Shown here: in pieces, positions 10,662-14,288 of the stretch
Layout of the letters: each line of letters starts with the position of its first letter
Numbering within the stretch: position 1 is the first letter of the stretch
Assembly: GCF_000003605.2 (NCBI RefSeq)
Contig: NW_003158514.1
Coordinates: 1 to 14,288, forward strand
Reading direction: 5' to 3'
DNA: 14,288 nt
DNA from: Saccoglossus kowalevskii
Lineage: Eukaryota; Hemichordata; Enteropneusta; Harrimaniidae
Program-made: the position numbers and the translations under genes
Notes under the pieces: generated by a model
Databases searched by the model: none
Seen by the model: only the letters and a program-made list of their open reading frames with translations
What the model was told of the DNA's origin: nothing

Positions 10662-11023
10662 AAGATATTGCATCATTTGATGTTATCCATTCATACATAC
10701 CAAGATATTGCATCATTTGATGTTATCCATTCATACATACCAAGATATTGCATCATTTGATGTTATCCATTCATCCATACCAAAGATATTGCATCATTTG
10801 ATGTTATCCATTCATACAAACCAAGATATTGCATCATTTGATGTTATCCATTCATACATACCAAGATATTTGCATCATTTGATGTTATCCATTCATACAT
10901 ACCAAAATATTGCATCATTTGATGTTATCCATTCATGCATATCGAGATATTGCATCATTTGATGTTATCCATTCATCCATACCAAGATATTGCATCATTT
11001 GATGTTATCCATTCATACATACC
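10662..11023. repeat. K/M module copy 2 with two single-base insertions
   Basis: Unit order is A-A-C-A-A-A-KM-C-A. The units at 10782-10822 (extra a, and catacaaacc) and 10863-10903 (extra t in atattt) are 41 bp. These two insertions shift the frame and open an 84-codon shadow frame. KM at 10904 ends in tatc instead of tacc and is followed by a unit starting gag (10944), as in the other K/M copies. Confidence 0.82.
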
Positions 11024-11463
11024 AAGATATTGCATCATTTGATGTTATCCATTCATACTTACCAAGATATTGCAACATTTGATGTTATACATTCATCCAT
11101 ACCAAGATATTGCATCATTTGATGTTATCCATTCATATATACCAAGATATTGCATCATTTGATGTTATCCATTCATCCATACCAAGATATTGCATCATTT
11201 GATGTTATCCATTCATACATACCAAGATATTGCAACATTTGATGTTATACATTCATCCATACCAAGATATTGCATCATTTGATGTTATCCATTCATATAT
11301 ACCAAGATATTGCATCATTTGATGTTATCCATTCATACATACCAAGATATTGCAACATTTGATGTTATACATTCATCCATAACAAGATATTGCATCATTT
11401 GATGTTATCCATTCATATATACCAAGATATTGCATCATTTGATGTTATCCATTCATACATACC
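11024..11463. repeat. 120-bp, 3-unit higher-order repeat (A-V-Y)
   Basis: The triplet A-V-Y stands at 11024-11143, 11184-11303 and 11304-11423, with one extra C unit at 11144-11183. All three V units (11064, 11224, 11344) share an additional private change, tgcaaca instead of tgcatca, which shows recent common descent. The last V unit ends in taac. The first A unit has catacttacc. This is the shortest higher-order period in the window and fits a recent local triplication. Confidence 0.88.
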
Positions 11464-11863
11464 AAGATATTGCATCATTTGATGTTATCCATTCATCCAT
11501 ACCGAGATATTGCATCATTTGATGTTATCCATTCATCCATACCAAGATATTGCATCATTTGATGTTATTCATTCATACATACCAAGATATTGCATCATTT
11601 GATGTTATCCATTCATACATACCAAGATATTGCATCATTTGATGTTATCCATTCATCCATACCAAGATATTGCATCATTTGATTTTATCCATTCATCCAT
11701 ACCAAGATATTGCATCATTTGATGTTATCCATTCATACATACCAAGATATTGCATCATTTGATGTTATCCATTCATACATACCAAGATATTGCATCATTT
11801 GATTTCATCCATTCATACATACCAAGATATTGCATCATTTGATGTTATCCATTCATCCATACC
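11464..11863. repeat. Mixed ten-unit stretch
   Basis: Unit order is C-C(gag)-I(A)-A-C-T(C)-A-A-T'-C. The unit at 11504 starts gag without a preceding K/M unit, the only such case. The unit at 11664 combines the T change with the C-type ending, and the unit at 11784 reads gatttcatcc, a T variant with one more change. These combinations look like products of exchange between variant types. Confidence 0.78.
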
Positions 11864-13023
11864 AAGATATTGCATCATTTGATGTTATCTATTCATACGT
11901 ACCAAGATATTGCATCATTTGATGTTATCCATTCATCCATACCAAGATATTGCATCATTTGATGTTATCCATTCATCCATACCAAGATATTGCATCATTT
12001 GATGTTATCCATTCATCCATACCAAGATATTGCATCATTTGATGTTATCCATTCATACATACCAAGATATTGCATCATTTGATGTTATCCATTCATACAT
12101 ACCAAGATATTGCATCATTTGATGTTATCCATTCATACATACCAAGATATTGCATCATTTGATGTTATCCATTCATACATACCAAGATATTGCATCATTT
12201 GATGTTATCCATTCATACATACCAAGATATTGCATCATTTGATGTTATCCATTCATCCACACCAAGATATTGCATCATTTGATGTTATCCATTCATACAT
12301 ACCAAGATATTGCATCATTTGATGTTATCCATTCATACATACCAAGATATTGCATCATTTGATGTTATCCATTCATACATACCAAGATATTGCATCATTT
12401 GATGTTATCTATTCATACGTACCAAGATATTGCATCATTTGATGTTATCCATTCATCCATACCAAGATATTGCATCATTTGATGTTATCCATTCATCCAT
12501 ACCAAGATATTGCATCATTTGATGTTATCCATTCATCCATACCAAGATATTGCATCATTTGATGTTATCCATTCATACATACCAAGATATTGCATCATTT
12601 GATGTTATCCATTCATACATACCAAGATATTGCATCATTTGATGTTATCCATTCATACATACCAAGATATTGCATCATTTGATGTTATCCATTCATCCAT
12701 ACCAAGATATTGCATCATTTGATGTTATCCATTCATACATACCAAGATATTGCATCATTTGATGTTATCCATTCATACATACCAAGATATTGCATCATTT
12801 GATGTTATCCATTCATACATACCAAAATATTGCATCATTTGATGTTATCCATTCATGCATACCGAGATATTGCATCATTTGATGTTATCCATTCATCCAT
12901 ACCAAGATATTGCATCATTTGATGTTATCGGTTCATACATACCAAGATATTGCATTATTTAATGTTATACATTCATCCATACCAAGATATTGCATCATTT
13001 GATGTTATCCATTCATATATACC
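11864..13023. repeat. 520-bp-spaced G-C-C-C-A-A-A domain ending in K/M module copy 3
   Basis: G-C-C-C-A-A-A stands at 11864-12143 and again at 12384-12663, identical over 280 bp as far as I can see and spaced by 13 units. The first is followed by A-A-Cc-A-A-A, the second by C-A-A-A-KM (12824) and the gag unit (12864). Unit 12904 has atcggttc and unit 12944 combines gcatta, the N change and the V change. A Y unit at 12984 closes the stretch. The K/M-gag-...-V-Y order is shared with 7902-8061 and 10904-11143. Confidence 0.86.
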
Positions 13024-14288
13024 AAGATATTGCATCATTTGATGTTATCCATTCATACATACCAAGATATTGCATCATTTGATGTTATCCATTCATCCAT
13101 ACCAAGATATTGCATCATTTGATGTTATCCATTCATCCATACCAAGATATTGCATCATTTTATGTTATCCATTCATACATACCAAGATATTGCATCATTT
13201 GATGTTATCTATTCGTACGTACCAAGATATTGCATCATTTGATGTTATCCATTCATACATACCAAGATATTGCATCATTTGATGTTATCCATTCATCCAT
13301 ACCAAGATATTGCATCATTTGATGTTATCCATTCATCCATACCAAGATATTGCATCATTTGATGTTATCCATTCATACATACCAAGATATTGCATCATTT
13401 GATGTTATTCATTCATCCATACCAAGATATTGCATCATTTGATGTTATCCATTCATCCATACCAAGATATTGCATCATTTGATGTTATCCATTCATACAT
13501 ACATACCAAGATATTGCATCATTTGATGTTATCCATTCATACATACCAAGATATTGCATCATTTGATGTTATCCATTCATCCATACCAAGATATTGCATC
13601 ATTTGATGTTATCTATTCATCCATACCAAGATATTGCATCATTTGATGTTATCCATTCATACATACCAAGATATTGCATCATTTGATGTTATTCATTCAT
13701 CCATACCAAGATATTGCATCATTTGATGTTATCCATTCATCCATACCAAGATATTGCATCATTTGATGTTATCCATTCATCCATACCAAGATATTGCATC
13801 ATTTGATGTTATCCATTCATACATACCAAGATATTGCATCATTTGATGTTATCTATTCATACGTACCAAGATATTGCATCATTTGATGTTATCCATTCAT
13901 ACATACCAAGATATTGCATCATTTGATGTTATCCATTCATCCATACCAAGATATTGCATCATTTGATGTTATCCATTCATCCATACCAAGATATTGCATC
14001 ATTTGATGTTATCCATTCATACATACCAAGATATTGCATCATTTGATGTTATCCATTCATACATACCAAGATATTGCTTCATTTGATGTTATCCATTCAT
14101 CCATACCAAGATATTGCATCATTTGATGTTATCCATTCATCCATACCAAGATATTGCATCATTTGATGTTATCCATTCATACATACATACCAAGATATTG
14201 CATCATTTGATGTTATCCATTCATACATACCAAGATATTGCATCATTTGATGTATTCATTCATACATACCAAGATATTGCATCATTTG
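13024..14288. repeat. Second copy of the 2209-3412 domain, running off the window
   Basis: Units 13024-13827 match 2209-3012 with one mismatch, and 13828-14107 match 3133-3412 with one (gcttca in unit 14068). Units 13828-14231 also match the start of the 604-bp repeat (1845-2248). The 44-bp units are 13464-13507 and 14148-14191. The penultimate unit, 14232-14270, is 39 bp (gtatt for gttatt). The last unit is cut after 18 bases by the window edge. Confidence 0.9.

Larger units (their letters stand above)
1..14288. repeat. 40-bp satellite array, about 357 head-to-tail units, truncated at both edges
   Basis: The whole window is one tandem array of a 40-bp unit in a single orientation. The unit begins aagatattgc and ends catacatacc or catccatacc. 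I tallied 356 full units and a final 18-bp fragment (14271-14288); the lengths sum exactly to the window. Units differ from consensus mostly at 0-3 positions. The consensus is 30% GC, has no CpG, and carries five CAT trinucleotides. Each forward frame meets a TGA (unit positions 17-19) once every 120 bp; I saw no other stop in the forward consensus cycle. The reverse strand has several stops. There is no unique DNA on either side, so the genomic locus and full size cannot be told. Satellite nature is read directly from the sequence; a eukaryotic heterochromatic origin is inference. I do not recognise the family. Confidence 0.98.

Noticed and set aside
10708-10962. Open frame of 84 codons, the longest in the window
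   Set aside because: It depends on two one-base homopolymer insertions (units 10782 and 10863) that may themselves be sequencing errors.
1-14288. CRISPR array
   Set aside because: The full 40 bp is conserved from unit to unit, with no unique spacer between repeats.
1-14288. Plasmid or phage iteron origin
   Set aside because: Iteron sets are few in number and sit beside a replication gene. Here there are hundreds of copies with higher-order structure and no gene.
1-14288. Telomeric repeat or known centromere-protein box
   Set aside because: No short G-rich telomere word is present, and the unit has no CpG-containing motif resembling the CENP-B box in its consensus.

Overview
This window is satellite DNA from end to end. 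It is a single head-to-tail array of one 40-bp unit, about 30% GC in consensus (13 A, 15 T, 4 G, 8 C). I count 356 complete units plus an 18-bp partial unit at the right edge. The unit lengths I tallied (mostly 40, eight of 44, one of 45, four of 41, two of 39, three of 38, one of 37) add up exactly to 14,288 bases. Both edges cut the array and there is no unique flanking DNA, so the true array is longer than the window. I see no gene, RNA gene, transposon, CRISPR array or regulatory site that I can support.

A long, homogeneous, AT-rich array with nested higher-order repeats is typical of a eukaryotic nuclear genome (pericentromeric, centromeric, subtelomeric or heterochromatic satellite). 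I do not recognise the unit as a named family and cannot name the organism.

Unit numbering used throughout: positions 1-10 aagatattgc, 11-20 atcatttgat, 21-30 gttatccatt, 31-40 catacatacc. The main dimorphism is position 34: A-type units (catacatacc) against C-type (catccatacc). Rarer variants act as barcodes: N (18 g>a), T (21 g>t), L (32 a>t), H (37 t>c), Cc (34 c, 37 c), K (3 g>a), W (34 c, 35 t), M (34 g), G (27 c>t, 36 a>g), g (G plus 32 a>g), S (34 c, 38 t), I (26 c>t), Y (35 c>t), V (26 a, 34 c), A4 (44-bp unit with one extra CATA-type tetranucleotide). A, C and so on are single units, so a string such as G-A-C-C describes 160 bp.

Layout by barcode: 1-760 module N-T-L-C-H...K/W; 481-1120 two copies of a 320-bp 8-unit repeat; 1241-3412 a higher-order domain with A4 units; 3413-3742 an indel-rich junction; 3743-6023 a mosaic with another N-T-L-C-H copy at 4904; 6024-6591 an island of the A4 domain; 6592-7381 a further module copy, ending in four units with nine one-base homopolymer deletions (7191-7341); 7382-9621 a territory of Y and V units including a 360-bp 9-unit repeat; 9622-10661 a near-exact copy of the window's first 760 bp; 10662-11463 a 120-bp V-Y repeat; 11464-13023 a 520-bp-spaced G-C-C-C domain; 13024-14288 a near-exact return of the 2209-3412 domain. 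The pattern fits repeated unequal exchange or block amplification. No gene system is hidden here; the value of the window is its recombination record and its assembly-quality signals.
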